From contig NZ_CABEGA010000031.1 of NCBI RefSeq assembly GCF_901521055.1, positions 1 to 53,796 of the forward strand: a stretch of DNA of 53,796 bases, in the 5' to 3' direction. Shown here one piece after another: positions 16,423-24,754 of the stretch (the first letter of the stretch is position 1; each line of letters begins with the position of its first letter). Made by a program: the position numbers and the translations under genes. Below the pieces are notes generated by a model, which made no database searches, was not told the origin of the DNA, and was given only the letters and a program-made list of their open reading frames with translations. This DNA comes from Cellulomonas hominis. GTDB taxonomy: Bacteria > Actinomycetota > Actinomycetes > Actinomycetales > Cellulomonadaceae.

Positions 16423-17341
16423 GGCGGATCCTCGGGTCGAGCACGGAGGACAGCAGGTCGACCACCAGGTTGGTGAGCAGGAAGATGATGATGAGCGCGG
16501 TCGAGACGCCGACGACGGTCGGGCCCTCGTGGGTGCGGATCGCCTGGAACAGCAGGTTCCCGACGCCCGGCAGGTTGAACACGCCCTCGACGACGACGGT
16601 CCCGCCGAGCAGGTAGCCGAGGTCGATCGCCAGGAACGTCAGCACGGGGATCGCGGAGTTGCGCACCACGTGCACGCCGACGACCTCCCGGCGGCGCAGG
16701 CCCTTGGCCCGCAGGGTCCGCACGAAGTCCGACTGCAGGGTGTCCACCACGCTGCCGCGCATGAGCCGGGTGACCGACGCGAGGCCGAACAGCGCGATGA
16801 CCAGGGCGGGCAGCAGGTACGACGTCGGCCAGCCGTCGGTGGTGCCCGCGACGGGGAACCAGCCGAGCCGCACGCCGAACAGCAGCTGGGCGGACACGGC
16901 GACCACGAACACCGGGACGCTCGTCGCGAGGATGGTCCCGGCGAGCACGAACCGGTCGCCGGTGCGGCCGTGGCGCAGGCCCGCGAACAGGCCCAGCAGC
17001 ACGCCGAGGACGACCTCGATGGCCCACGCCGTCAGCGCCAGCGTGATCGTGACCGGCCAGCGCAGCGACATCCGCTCGGACACGGACTGCCCGGTGAAGT
17101 TCGTGCCGAGGTCGCCCTGGAACAGCCCGCCGAGGTAGCGGGCGTACTGCTGGAGCACCGGCTCGTCGAGGTGGTAGCGCTCGCGGAGCTCGGTGACGAC
17201 GTTCGCCGGCAGCGGCCGGTCGCCGCCCAGCGCCTGGATCGGGTCGCCCGGCAGCGCGAACACCATGAGGTAGATGATCAGCGTGACGCCGACGAACACG
17301 ATCGCGAGCTCGGCGACCCGGCGGACGAGGTAGCGGTTCAC
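16415..17341 (-). CDS. peptide ABC transporter permease (DppB type)
   Basis: The 308-residue protein is a DppB-type permease: an N-terminal helix with FVGVTLIIYLMVFALPGDP, a short extracellular region, then five helices with the EAA loop FVRTLRAKGLRRREVVGVHV near 214 and the ending DPRIRHE. The GTG at 17341 overlaps the peptidase stop by 4 nt (GTGA), which fixes the start; a longer upstream frame is a shadow of the peptidase gene. It forms the channel together with the DppC-type partner. Confidence 0.93.
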   Translation of the reverse strand: MNRYLVRRVAELAIVFVGVTLIIYLMVFALPGDPIQALGGDRPLPANVVTELRERYHLDEPVLQQYARYLGGLFQGDLGTNFTGQSVSERMSLRWPVTITLALTAWAIEVVLGVLLGLFAGLRHGRTGDRFVLAGTILATSVPVFVVAVSAQLLFGVRLGWFPVAGTTDGWPTSYLLPALVIALFGLASVTRLMRGSVVDTLQSDFVRTLRAKGLRRREVVGVHVVRNSAIPVLTFLAIDLGYLLGGTVVVEGVFNLPGVGNLLFQAIRTHEGPTVVGVSTALIIIFLLTNLVVDLLSSVLDPRIRHE

Positions 17342-18750
17342 CCGTCGCCCCCCACCGTCACGTCGCGGTCCGTCAGGCACCGCACCGCCGCCAGCGCCGC
17401 GCCGTACTGCACGCCGACCAGCTTCTCGATCGGCAGCACCTCCAGCCCGGTGACGCCCTCGGCCTCGGCGACCCACTCCTCGTAGACCGCCCGGCCCTGC
17501 TCGAGCACCCGGCGCACGCGAGCGGTGGCGATGCCGGCGTCGGCCTCCGCGGCGAGGGCCCGCAGCAGCATGCCGCCGAACCGCAGCCGGAAGCACCGGA
17601 CGACGTCCTCGTTGCTGAACACCTCCGCGGCCGTGGCGGGCCGGGACGTCTCCGGGCGGTCCGCGCGGGCGATCTCGGCCCGGCCGGTGACGGCCATCAT
17701 CGGGACGAACGCCTCGCTGGCCCGCAGGAACGGCGTGCGGACGGTGAGGTCAGGCCGGGCCTCGTCGAGCAGGCGGGACAGGGTGGTGCCCAGGTCCACC
17801 AGCGCCTCGCCCTTGGCCCGCACGACGTCGGCGTAGTCGGTCGACGTCGGGGTGTCGTCCTCGGCGAGCGGGTGCGACCAGTACGGCAGCTCCGCGATCA
17901 GGCTCACGGTGCCGTGCCGGGCGGCGTACGCGGCGGACGACTCCCCGCCGACCATCGACGCGGCGTCGAGCCCGAGCCCCGCGAGGTACTCGTACTCGTC
18001 GCGCGTGGACATCGACCAGAACACCGCGGGGGCGATCCGGCGCAGGGCGGGGGACTCCGGCTCGCCGGTGTCGAGCGGCAGCCCGAGCGACCGCGGGACC
18101 GCGTGCAGGGCCGGGACGAGGCCCGGGACGTCGTCGGAGAGGTAGTAGTAGACGCCGCCCATCTCCGCGTTGTGCAGCGACATCATCATCTCGGGCCGCA
18201 CCTCGTCGATGACCCGCATGAGCGCCTGCGTCTCGGGGATCACCGCGTCGAAGTACGCGTCCTTGTGCGCGAACGGGAACGACCACTCGACCTGCTCCAC
18301 CGGCGCGGGGCGGTAGAACCGGCGCGAGTACGCCGTGCGGTCCGCGGGGTCGGCGAACCAGCCCTCGTTCAGGCGGGTGCCGTCCGGGTCGATGCACGGG
18401 ATCAGGTGCCACGTCGAGCCGGTCGACGCCAGCAGGCCGGCGTCGGCCACGAGCTCGCCGGCCAGGTGCTGCAGGGTCCGGAAGCCGATGGGCTCGTTCG
18501 GGTGCACCCCGGCGAACAGCAGCTGCTGCCGCGGCCCGGACCCGATGCTGACCATGGGGATCGGCTCGCCCAGCCGGGAGGTGCCGATCCGGCGGGCTCG
18601 CACCAGGGCGGGGTGCCGCGCGACCAGGTCGTCGAACCAGGCGAGCAGGGCGTCGACGGTCGGGAAGTCGTGGATCGCGGGGACGCGGCGGACCCGCTCG
18701 AGGACGTCCTCGAGCGAGCCCACCGCCGCCCCGGTGGCGCCGTGCGTCAC
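17338..18750 (-). CDS. M14-family zinc carboxypeptidase
   Basis: This 470-residue protein belongs to the M14 metallocarboxypeptidase family. Zinc ligands are visible as HxxE in FAGVHPNEP (His 83, Glu 86) and a third His in SLHNAEMGG (His 193), 107 residues later as expected. IDPDGTRLNEGWF near 120 resembles the substrate-binding NPDG segment. No signal peptide is evident, so the enzyme probably acts in the cytoplasm on imported peptides. A C-terminal extension of about 150 residues after the catalytic domain has no family I recognise. The GTG at 18750 overlaps the binding-protein stop (GTGA) and the stop overlaps the permease start, so coupling with peptide import is direct. Confidence 0.9.
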   Translation of the reverse strand: MTHGATGAAVGSLEDVLERVRRVPAIHDFPTVDALLAWFDDLVARHPALVRARRIGTSRLGEPIPMVSIGSGPRQQLLFAGVHPNEPIGFRTLQHLAGELVADAGLLASTGSTWHLIPCIDPDGTRLNEGWFADPADRTAYSRRFYRPAPVEQVEWSFPFAHKDAYFDAVIPETQALMRVIDEVRPEMMMSLHNAEMGGVYYYLSDDVPGLVPALHAVPRSLGLPLDTGEPESPALRRIAPAVFWSMSTRDEYEYLAGLGLDAASMVGGESSAAYAARHGTVSLIAELPYWSHPLAEDDTPTSTDYADVVRAKGEALVDLGTTLSRLLDEARPDLTVRTPFLRASEAFVPMMAVTGRAEIARADRPETSRPATAAEVFSNEDVVRCFRLRFGGMLLRALAAEADAGIATARVRRVLEQGRAVYEEWVAEAEGVTGLEVLPIEKLVGVQYGAALAAVRCLTDRDVTVGGDG

Positions 18751-20363
18751 GCGCCCTCCGCCAGGGTCACCATCGTGTAGGTCGGGTTGCCGACGGCGGA
18801 GGTCGGCAGGTCCGCGATCCGCTCGGACGTCACGAAGGAGTACGTCTCGAAGAACAGCGGCGGCGCCGGGAAGTCCTGCATGATCCGCTCCTGCACCGCG
18901 GCGTAGGCGTCGGCGGCGTCCGCCGCGTCGACCTGGGCGTCGGCGGTCGCGATCAGCTCGGCGACCTCCGGCTCGTAGTACGGGATGCAGTTGGTGCAGC
19001 CGCCGTCCTGCACGTAGAACGCCCGCAGGGTGTTCTGCTGGCTCGGGTACAGCGCTCCCCACCGGGAGAAGAACGGGCCGTCGACCGCGCCGTCGAGCCG
19101 GGTCTCGTAGAACTCCGCCCAGTCGGTGCTGGGCGTGGCGACCGCCTCGACGCCCAGGTTCTGCCGGAGCTGGTTCGCGATCGCGGTGTACAGCTCGTCC
19201 AGGCCGATGCCGCCCGGGTAGTAGATGTCGATCGTGCCGTCGAAGCCGCCGGCCTCGTCGAGCAGCGCCTTGGCGGCCTCGGGGTCGTACTCGCACAGCT
19301 CGCCGCAGATGCCCTCGGGCGTCCCCGCCTCGACGGCCGGGGTCAGCGCGGTCGCGGGCGTGAACGTCCCGCCGTAGATGACGTCGTTGATCGTGTCCCG
19401 GTCGATGGCCATCGAGATGGCCTGGCGGACCCGCACGTCGGAGTAGCGCTCGTCCCACAGCGGCAGGCCGAGGTAGGAGATGCCGGGCGCCTCGAACGAG
19501 TACAGCCGGTCGCCGAAGTCGCCCTCGGCCTGCGGGAGGCGGGCCGCCGGGACGCCGACCACGTCCAGGTTGCCGGCCTGCACGTCGGTGTAGGCGGTGG
19601 TGGTGTCGGCGTACGGGACGAAGGAGATCTCGTCGACCGTGGGCTCCGGGCCCTGGTAGTCGTCGTAGGCGGCGACGACGAGCGTCTCGTTCTCGACGTA
19701 GTCGTTGGTCAGCTCGAACGGGCCGTTGCCGACGGGGTGCCGGTTGTACGCCTCGAAGTCGTCGAACGCCGACTCGGGCATCGGGTACATGCCCGTCTGG
19801 CCCTGGCTGATCTGCATCGGGAACTGGCCGTCGGGGCCGACCAGCTGCACCGTGAAGGTGAGCTCGTCGACGACCGTCAGGCCGGACATCTCGGTGGTGG
19901 TCGGGTCCCCGGCGGCGGGGTTGAGGTCCGTGTAGCCGACGACGTTCGCGAGCTGGCCGGTGTTCTCCCACGCGTTCGGCCCGTACGCCACCGCGTTCCA
20001 GGAGTCGACGTAGGACTGCGCGGTGACGGGCGTGCCGTCGTGGAACGTCCAGCCGTCCTTGAGGGTGATCGTCCAGGTGGTGGCGTCGTCCGACTCCACG
20101 GAGTCCGCCGCGAGCATGCTCACCTCGCCCTGGTCGTCCACCCAGGTGAGCGAGGACCACACGGCCATGTTGAAGTCGAACGCGACGGTCTGCCGGCCGG
20201 GGACGAGCTGGGCCGGGTCGGTCACCGCGACGCTGATCGCGCCGCCGCCGGAACCGCCTGCCGCCGCCGACTCCGCGTCGTCGGAGCCGCCGCCGCTGCA
20301 CGCGGCGAGGGTCAGGGAGAGCGCGAGGGCGCCGACGAGGAGCCGGGGTCGCGTCGAGTTCAT
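18747..20363 (-). CDS. peptide ABC transporter substrate-binding lipoprotein
   Basis: This 538-residue class II (SBP_bac_5) binding protein captures peptides or similar solutes outside the membrane. It has a lipoprotein signal with lipobox LTLAAC (Cys about 22), a Gly/Ser/Asp linker, and the domain landmarks TWTITLKDGWTFHDGTPVTA near 93 and VRQAISMAIDRDTINDVIYGG near 315. The ATG at 20363 follows GGAGG by 6 nt; an in-frame GTG 12 nt upstream is less well placed. It is first in a seven-gene operon (binding protein, M14 peptidase, DppB, DppC, serine hydrolase, GbsR regulator, double ATPase). Confidence 0.92.
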   Translation of the reverse strand: MNSTRPRLLVGALALSLTLAACSGGGSDDAESAAAGGSGGGAISVAVTDPAQLVPGRQTVAFDFNMAVWSSLTWVDDQGEVSMLAADSVESDDATTWTITLKDGWTFHDGTPVTAQSYVDSWNAVAYGPNAWENTGQLANVVGYTDLNPAAGDPTTTEMSGLTVVDELTFTVQLVGPDGQFPMQISQGQTGMYPMPESAFDDFEAYNRHPVGNGPFELTNDYVENETLVVAAYDDYQGPEPTVDEISFVPYADTTTAYTDVQAGNLDVVGVPAARLPQAEGDFGDRLYSFEAPGISYLGLPLWDERYSDVRVRQAISMAIDRDTINDVIYGGTFTPATALTPAVEAGTPEGICGELCEYDPEAAKALLDEAGGFDGTIDIYYPGGIGLDELYTAIANQLRQNLGVEAVATPSTDWAEFYETRLDGAVDGPFFSRWGALYPSQQNTLRAFYVQDGGCTNCIPYYEPEVAELIATADAQVDAADAADAYAAVQERIMQDFPAPPLFFETYSFVTSERIADLPTSAVGNPTYTMVTLAEGA

Positions 20364-20443
20364 AGGAGCCTCCACTCGGGGGTGCTGCTCGGGGTGGCTC
20401 AGTCGACCGTCGCGGGCTCGCCGGCGTCAATAGCCGGGGCTCT

Positions 20444-20470
20444 GAAAGTTCAGTAGGAAATGAAACTTTT
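20444..20470. promoter_or_regulatory. AT-rich inverted repeat, candidate operator of the peptide operon
   Basis: AAAGTT (20445-20450) and AACTTT (20464-20469) form an inverted repeat with 13 bp between arms, in a patch far richer in A/T than its surroundings. It lies between the divergent binding-protein gene (start 20363) and the PaiB-like gene (start 20531). The GbsR/MarR regulator encoded in the leftward operon is the obvious candidate to bind it; this is inference from position and symmetry. Confidence 0.5.
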
Positions 20471-20530
20471 ACGTGCCCGACACGGCCGGGGGCTGCTGCC
20501 GGGACCCCCGGCGGTGGTTCGATGGGCCGC

Positions 20531-21262
20531 GTGATCCACACCGAGGACTACGTGCTGACCGACGAGGCCCGGGTCCGTGACCTCGTGCGCGAGCACGGCT
20601 GGGCGACCCTGGTCTCCGTGACCGACGACGGCCCCGTCGCGTCGCACGTGCCGGTCCTGCTGGAGGAGGCGCCCGCCGGCGACGCGCCCGCGCCGGCCGC
20701 CGCCGCGGCACCCCGCCGCCGCGACGCCCGCGGCCTGCCCGACCGGTTCCGCGTGCCCGCCGCGCCGTTCACCGTCCTGAGCCACCTGGGCCGCCCGGAC
20801 GAGCTGCTGCACCAGGTCGACGGCACCCGCGAGCACCTGCTGGTCGTCGAGGGCCCGTACGGGTACGTCTCGCCCGGCTGGTACGGCTACACCCCGGCCG
20901 TCCCCACGTGGAACTACGTCGCCGTGCACCTGTACGGCACCCTCGAGCTGCTCGACCCCGAGGAGTCGTACGCGGTGATGGGCGCCACCGTCGACCGGTA
21001 CGAGGCGCCCATGCCGGACCCGGTGCGGATGCCCGACGTCGAGGGCTACGCCCGGCGGATCGCACCCGGGGCCGTGGGGTTCCGGCTGCGGGTGACCCGG
21101 TTCCAGGGCAAGGCGAAGCTCAGCCAGGACAAGCCCCGTGAGGTCGCCGAGCGCGTCGTCGAGGCGCTCGGCACGGACCCGCACTACGCGAACCCGGCGC
21201 TCGCGGCCGAGATGCGCGCCGAGCTCGACCGCCGCACCGGGACCGGGGAGGACCGACCGTGA
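20531..21262 (+). CDS. FMN-binding PaiB-like protein
   Basis: This 243-residue protein resembles the PaiB/FMN-binding split-barrel family. Conserved landmarks are HGWATLVSVTDDGPVASHVP, HLGRPDELLHQV, a GPYGYVSPGWY segment, and VPTWNYVAVHLYGTLELL, followed by KAKLSQDKP near the end, which is diagnostic. An Ala/Pro/Arg-rich insertion (about 45-65) separates the first strands. Family members are flavin-binding proteins, some described as negative regulators of sporulation or protease genes, but enzymatic roles are likely for many. GTG 20531 fits family N-termini; an in-frame ATG at 20522 would add three residues. The stop overlaps the amidohydrolase start (GTGA), suggesting joint function. Confidence 0.85.
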   Translation: MIHTEDYVLTDEARVRDLVREHGWATLVSVTDDGPVASHVPVLLEEAPAGDAPAPAAAAAPRRRDARGLPDRFRVPAAPFTVLSHLGRPDELLHQVDGTREHLLVVEGPYGYVSPGWYGYTPAVPTWNYVAVHLYGTLELLDPEESYAVMGATVDRYEAPMPDPVRMPDVEGYARRIAPGAVGFRLRVTRFQGKAKLSQDKPREVAERVVEALGTDPHYANPALAAEMRAELDRRTGTGEDRP

Positions 21263-22740
21263 GCGCACCCCTCGTCCTCACCCACGCGCGCCTGGTCGGC
21301 GCCGCCCGGACCGTCGACGTGCTGGTGCGCGACGGCCGGGTGCACGCCGTCGGCCCGGACGTCGCGCGCACCGCGGGCGCCGGTGCCGAGCAGGTCGACG
21401 TCGGCGGCCGCACGGTGCTGCCCGGGCTGTGGGACGCGCACACCCACATGACGCAGTGGGCGCTCGCGCGGCAGCGGCTCGACGTGTCCGCGGCGACGTC
21501 CGCCGCGCACGCCGTGCAGATCGTGCTCGACCGCCTGGCCGCCCGGCCGCTCACCCCGGGCACCGCGCTGGTGGGCTACGGGTTCCGGGACGGCCTGTGG
21601 CCGGACGCGCCGACGTCCGCGCTGCTCGACGCCGCGGTCGGCGAGACCCCCGTCGTGCTCGTGTCCGCCGACCTGCACTGCGCGTGGTTCAGCACCGCCG
21701 GCCTCCGGCACGTGGGCGTCGCGCCGCACCCCACCGGGCTGCTGCGGGAGGCCGAGTGGCTGCCGCTGACCGCCGTCGTGGACCACGTGGCCGACGACGT
21801 CGCGGACGCCTGGGTCGCGGAGGCCGCCCGCGCCGCCGCGCAGCGCGGGGTCGTCGGCGTGGTGGACCTGGAGATCACCGAGAACCTCACGCCGTGGCGC
21901 CGCCGGATCGCCGCGGGCAACGACGTGCTCCGCGTCCGCGCGGGGGTGTGGGAGCCGTACCTCGACAAGGTGCTCGCGGAGGAGCTGCGCACCGGCGACG
22001 TGCTCGTCGGCACCCGCGGCCTGCTGCAGCAGGGGCCGCTCAAGGTCGTCACCGACGGCTCGCTGAACACCCGCACCGCGTTCTGCCACGACCCGTACCC
22101 CGGGCTCAGCGGCCCGGAGGCCTACGGCATCCTGTCCGTCCCCACCGCGCACCTGGTGCCCCTGATGACCCACGCGCACCGCAAGGGCCTGACGTGCGCG
22201 ATCCACGCGATCGGGGACCACGCGAACACCCTGGCCCTCGACGCGTTCGAGGCCAGCGGGGCGAGCGGCTCCGTGGAGCACGCGCAGCTGCTCACCGACG
22301 CCGACGTCGCCCGGTTCGCCGCGCTCGGCATCACCGCGTCCGTCCAGCCCGAGCACGCCATGGACGACCGGGACGTCGCCGACCGGCACTGGGCAGGCCG
22401 CACCGGCCGCGCGTTCGCCCTCGCGTCCCTCGCCGCCGCCGGGGTGCCGCTCGCCATGGGCTCGGACGCGCCGGTCGCGCCGCTCGACCCGTGGCAGGCG
22501 ATCTCCGCGGCCGTCGAGCGCACCCGCGACGGCCGCGACCCGTGGCACCCCGAGCAGCGGCTCGACCTGCTGACCGCGCTGCGCTCGTCGACCGACGGGC
22601 AGCCGCTGACGCTCCAGGTCGGCGCCCCCGCGGACGTCGCCGTGCTCGACGCGGACCCGCTGTCCTCCGGGACGCCGCTGCGGGACATGCCGGTCGCGGG
22701 CACGCTGCTCGCCGGGCGCTGGACGCACCGGGGGTTCTGA
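21259..22740 (+). CDS. YtcJ-like metal-dependent amidohydrolase
   Basis: The 493-residue protein is an amidohydrolase-superfamily enzyme of the YtcJ/NfdA type. It has an N-terminal beta-sandwich strand region, the metal motif LWDAHTHMTQ near 59, KVVTDGSLNTRTAFCHDPYP split around 265-285 where the carboxylated Lys would sit, AIHAIGDHANTLALDAFE near 313, an EHAQLL strand and the late metal Asp in GSDAPVAPLDPW near 407. Members hydrolyse N-substituted formamides or exocyclic amides; the substrate here cannot be predicted. It is coupled by a 4-nt overlap to the PaiB-like gene and has no transporter partner on its own strand. Confidence 0.88.
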   Translation: MSAPLVLTHARLVGAARTVDVLVRDGRVHAVGPDVARTAGAGAEQVDVGGRTVLPGLWDAHTHMTQWALARQRLDVSAATSAAHAVQIVLDRLAARPLTPGTALVGYGFRDGLWPDAPTSALLDAAVGETPVVLVSADLHCAWFSTAGLRHVGVAPHPTGLLREAEWLPLTAVVDHVADDVADAWVAEAARAAAQRGVVGVVDLEITENLTPWRRRIAAGNDVLRVRAGVWEPYLDKVLAEELRTGDVLVGTRGLLQQGPLKVVTDGSLNTRTAFCHDPYPGLSGPEAYGILSVPTAHLVPLMTHAHRKGLTCAIHAIGDHANTLALDAFEASGASGSVEHAQLLTDADVARFAALGITASVQPEHAMDDRDVADRHWAGRTGRAFALASLAAAGVPLAMGSDAPVAPLDPWQAISAAVERTRDGRDPWHPEQRLDLLTALRSSTDGQPLTLQVGAPADVAVLDADPLSSGTPLRDMPVAGTLLAGRWTHRGF

Positions 22741-22775
22741 AACCCGGACGTGCCGTTCGCCAGGGCGCTCGTCGC

Positions 22776-22781
22776 TACGCT
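22776..22781 (+). promoter_or_regulatory. putative -10 element of the mntA-hepT pair
   Basis: TACGCT fits TAnnnT and is followed by exactly 6 nt and the GTG at 22788, which has no Shine-Dalgarno sequence. This points to a leaderless transcript for the toxin-antitoxin pair, independent of the upstream amidohydrolase gene. Confidence 0.5.
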
Positions 22782-22787
22782 GGTGCC

Positions 22788-23084
22788 GTGCCCGGCGACC
22801 TGCGCTTCGACCCCGAGAGGCTGGCGGACGTGTGCCGCCGGTACGGGATCGCGCGGCTCGACGTGTTCGGGTCGGTCGCGCGCGGGGACGAGCGCCCGGG
22901 CAGCGACCTCGACGTGCTGTACGTCCTGGAGCCGGGGCGGCACCTCACCTGGAACATCGAGCTGCTGGCCGACGAGCTGACCGCTGTGTTCGGCCGGAAG
23001 GTCGACCTCGTGTCGCGGCGTGGTCTGCACCCGGCCATCCGCGACCACGTCGAGCGGGAAGCGGCCGCCCTGTATGCAGCGTGA
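22788..23084 (+). CDS. mntA: MntA-type nucleotidyltransferase antitoxin
   Basis: This 98-residue protein is a minimal nucleotidyltransferase. The signature GS-x10-DxD is complete in FGSVARGDERPGSDLDVLY (residues about 27-45), supplying the two metal-binding Asp residues, with a third Asp expected in GRKVDLVS near 76. Established work on MntA/HepT shows that the antitoxin transfers AMP units from ATP to a Tyr of the HepT RNase and so inactivates it. The overlap with the following HEPN gene (11 nt) is the usual arrangement. The GTG at 22788 directly follows a leaderless-type promoter. Confidence 0.87.
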   Translation: MPGDLRFDPERLADVCRRYGIARLDVFGSVARGDERPGSDLDVLYVLEPGRHLTWNIELLADELTAVFGRKVDLVSRRGLHPAIRDHVEREAAALYAA

Positions 23085-23412
23085 CCGCCTGTTCGTGATC
23101 GAGATGATCGACTCGGCCGCCCGCATCGTCGACCTCGTCGGGACCGACCCGGTGGAGGCACTGACGGCAGACCGCACGCGACTCGACGCCGTCCTGTGGA
23201 ACTACACGGTGCTCGGCGAGGCGGCCGCGCGGCTGACGGAGGAGACACGGGCGGCGCACCCGGAGATCCCGTGGCGCCTGCCCGCAGCCCTGCGCAACAG
23301 GGTGGTCCACGGCTACTGGTCGATCGACGTCGACGTGCTGCACTCGACGGCGGTGCTCGAGCTGCCGCGCCTGGCGGACCAGCTCCGCGCCGTCCGCGAC
23401 GCACTCGACTGA
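23074..23412 (+). CDS. hepT: HepT-like HEPN-domain toxin RNase
   Basis: The 112-residue all-helical protein carries the HEPN catalytic motif R-x4-H with the downstream Tyr, in LRNRVVHGYWSID (about residues 70-82), the form in which MntA modifies the Tyr. Length and the opening DRLFVIEMIDSAARI match HepT. HepT cleaves RNA when not neutralised. The ATG at 23074 overlaps the antitoxin stop by 11 nt. Both key motifs are intact, so the pair should be functional. It ends 4 bases from the stop of the convergent hydrolase gene. Confidence 0.87.
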   Translation: MQRDRLFVIEMIDSAARIVDLVGTDPVEALTADRTRLDAVLWNYTVLGEAAARLTEETRAAHPEIPWRLPAALRNRVVHGYWSIDVDVLHSTAVLELPRLADQLRAVRDALD

Positions 23413-23416
23413 GCCG

Positions 23417-24007
23417 TCAGGCGACCGGCACCGCCGTCGCCGCGCGGACCACGTCGGCCGTCGGGGCCACCCGGGCGAAGCCGCCGCCGTGCAGCGTGGT
23501 CACGGTCGCCCGGGTCAGGTCCTCCGCGGACAGGACGGTGCCGTCGGGCCCCGCGAGGTCGAACGTGTGCATCGCGTCGGCGGGGAACAGCACGTCGTAG
23601 CCGAGGTTGCCGGCCATCCGCGCGGTGGTCTCGACGCACATGTTGGTCTGGATGCCGCAGAGCACCAGCTGCCGGATGCCCGCGCGCGTCAGCCAGTCGT
23701 GCAGGTCCGGCGTGCCGTAGAACGCGGAGTTGACGGACTTCCGGACCAGCAGGCTCGGCTCGACGGCCGCGACGACGGGCTTGAGCGCGAACCCGGGCGT
23801 GCCGTCGTACAGGGGCGGGGAGGTGCGCGACGCGTGCTGGACGACGACGACCGGGCGGCCGGTCCCCTCCCAGGCGGCGATGAGCGCGGCGATGTTCTGC
23901 TCGGCGTCCGGGTTGTCGCGCCGGCCCCAGAAGGCGGCGTCCTCGAAGCCCTGCTGCACGTCGATGACGAGGAGGGCGGCGTCGGTGGCGATGTCCATGG
24001 GCGTCAT
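23417..24007 (-). CDS. isochorismatase-like cysteine hydrolase
   Basis: This 196-residue protein has the isochorismatase-family alpha/beta fold with the complete Asp-Lys-Cys triad: Asp in ALLVIDVQQGF near 16, Lys in LLVRKSVNSAFYGT near 95, and Cys in LVLCGIQTNMCVETT (the second Cys, near 130) after the cis-peptide GI turn. Enzymes of this family hydrolyse amides such as nicotinamide, N-carbamoylsarcosine or ureidoacrylate; this short form matches the general YcaC/YecD-like group and its substrate is unknown. ATG 24007 or the in-frame ATG at 23998 could start it; neither has a clear ribosome site. It stands alone, convergent with hepT. Confidence 0.87.
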   Translation of the reverse strand: MTPMDIATDAALLVIDVQQGFEDAAFWGRRDNPDAEQNIAALIAAWEGTGRPVVVVQHASRTSPPLYDGTPGFALKPVVAAVEPSLLVRKSVNSAFYGTPDLHDWLTRAGIRQLVLCGIQTNMCVETTARMAGNLGYDVLFPADAMHTFDLAGPDGTVLSAEDLTRATVTTLHGGGFARVAPTADVVRAATAVPVA

Positions 24008-24100
24008 CGTGGCGGGGGCCCGGCGCGGCGACGAGTGGCGCGGCTGCCGTCCGCCGTCGACTCCCTGCCACGTCACCCGCCCGCCGCCGCGGGGGTACGT

Positions 24101-24143
24101 CGTTCGGGTGCATCGCCGAACGGGGCCTGGGTGCTGGCACCCA
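24101..24143. other. two inverted repeats in a divergent intergenic region
   Basis: The 183-bp gap between the divergent hydrolase and unknown gene holds CGTTCGG (24101-24107) paired with CCGAACG (24116-24122) and TGGGTGC (24128-24134) paired with GCACCCA (24137-24143). The second, with only 2 bp between arms, looks like a dimeric regulator site. A TACGGT element (24176-24181) lies 9 nt before the rightward ATG. Confidence 0.4.
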
Positions 24144-24190
24144 CCCCTCGCCGCGCGGTGGGCGGTGGGCGGCCGTACGGTCGCGCTCAT

Positions 24191-24628
24191 ATGTGCCCTG
24201 ACCTGCATGTCCTCGCCCCGCACGGCGTCGGCAGCCGCACCGCGCTCGGTTTCCACCCGCGCGACGGCCGGCCCGTCGCCTGCTGGGTCGTGCACCCCAC
24301 GTCGGCCGACGCGGCGGCCCGCTCCCGGCTCGACCGGCTCACCGCCGCGCTGGGGCTCGACGCGCACACCGCCGACGCGCTCACGGAGGTCGCGGACCAC
24401 CGCGCCTCGCTGACCGCCGCGGGCGGCTGGGCGACCCTCTGGGTGGGCGACGACACCGAGCTCGTGGCGCAGCACGACGACGCGTGGCTCGCGGCGCTGC
24501 TCGACCGCGGGTGGGCGATGGTCGTCGTCGGGTACTCCACGCGGCTGGGCTCCGGGGACAACGCGACCGTGATGGCGTACCTGACCAGCGGCCGCGACGC
24601 GCACGTCGGCGTGGTCCGCGCCGCCTGA
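24191..24628 (+). CDS. conserved-looking protein of unknown function
   Basis: This 145-residue protein has no signal peptide or membrane helix and I recognise no family. It is mostly alternating helices and strands, with a helical stretch around residues 38-60 and a C-terminal strand-rich part containing RGWAMVVVGYSTRLG and NATVMAYLTSGRDAHVGVV. Coding support comes from strong GC bias at third positions over the whole frame and a plausible -10 (TACGGT) 9 nt before the ATG; there is no ribosome site. A longer frame reaches upstream into the divergent hydrolase gene and is rejected. purS follows after 126 bp with its own promoter. Confidence 0.6.
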   Translation: MCPDLHVLAPHGVGSRTALGFHPRDGRPVACWVVHPTSADAAARSRLDRLTAALGLDAHTADALTEVADHRASLTAAGGWATLWVGDDTELVAQHDDAWLAALLDRGWAMVVVGYSTRLGSGDNATVMAYLTSGRDAHVGVVRAA

Positions 24629-24754
24629 GGCGCTCGCCGGTCCGCGCAGGGCCCGCGCCCGGCCCGCCCCGCGGCGGACGCCCGGACCGAGCAGGCCCCC
24701 GGGGTCGGTAAACTCGTGCCGCACCCCCACCGCCGCGAACCAGGGAGCTCACCC

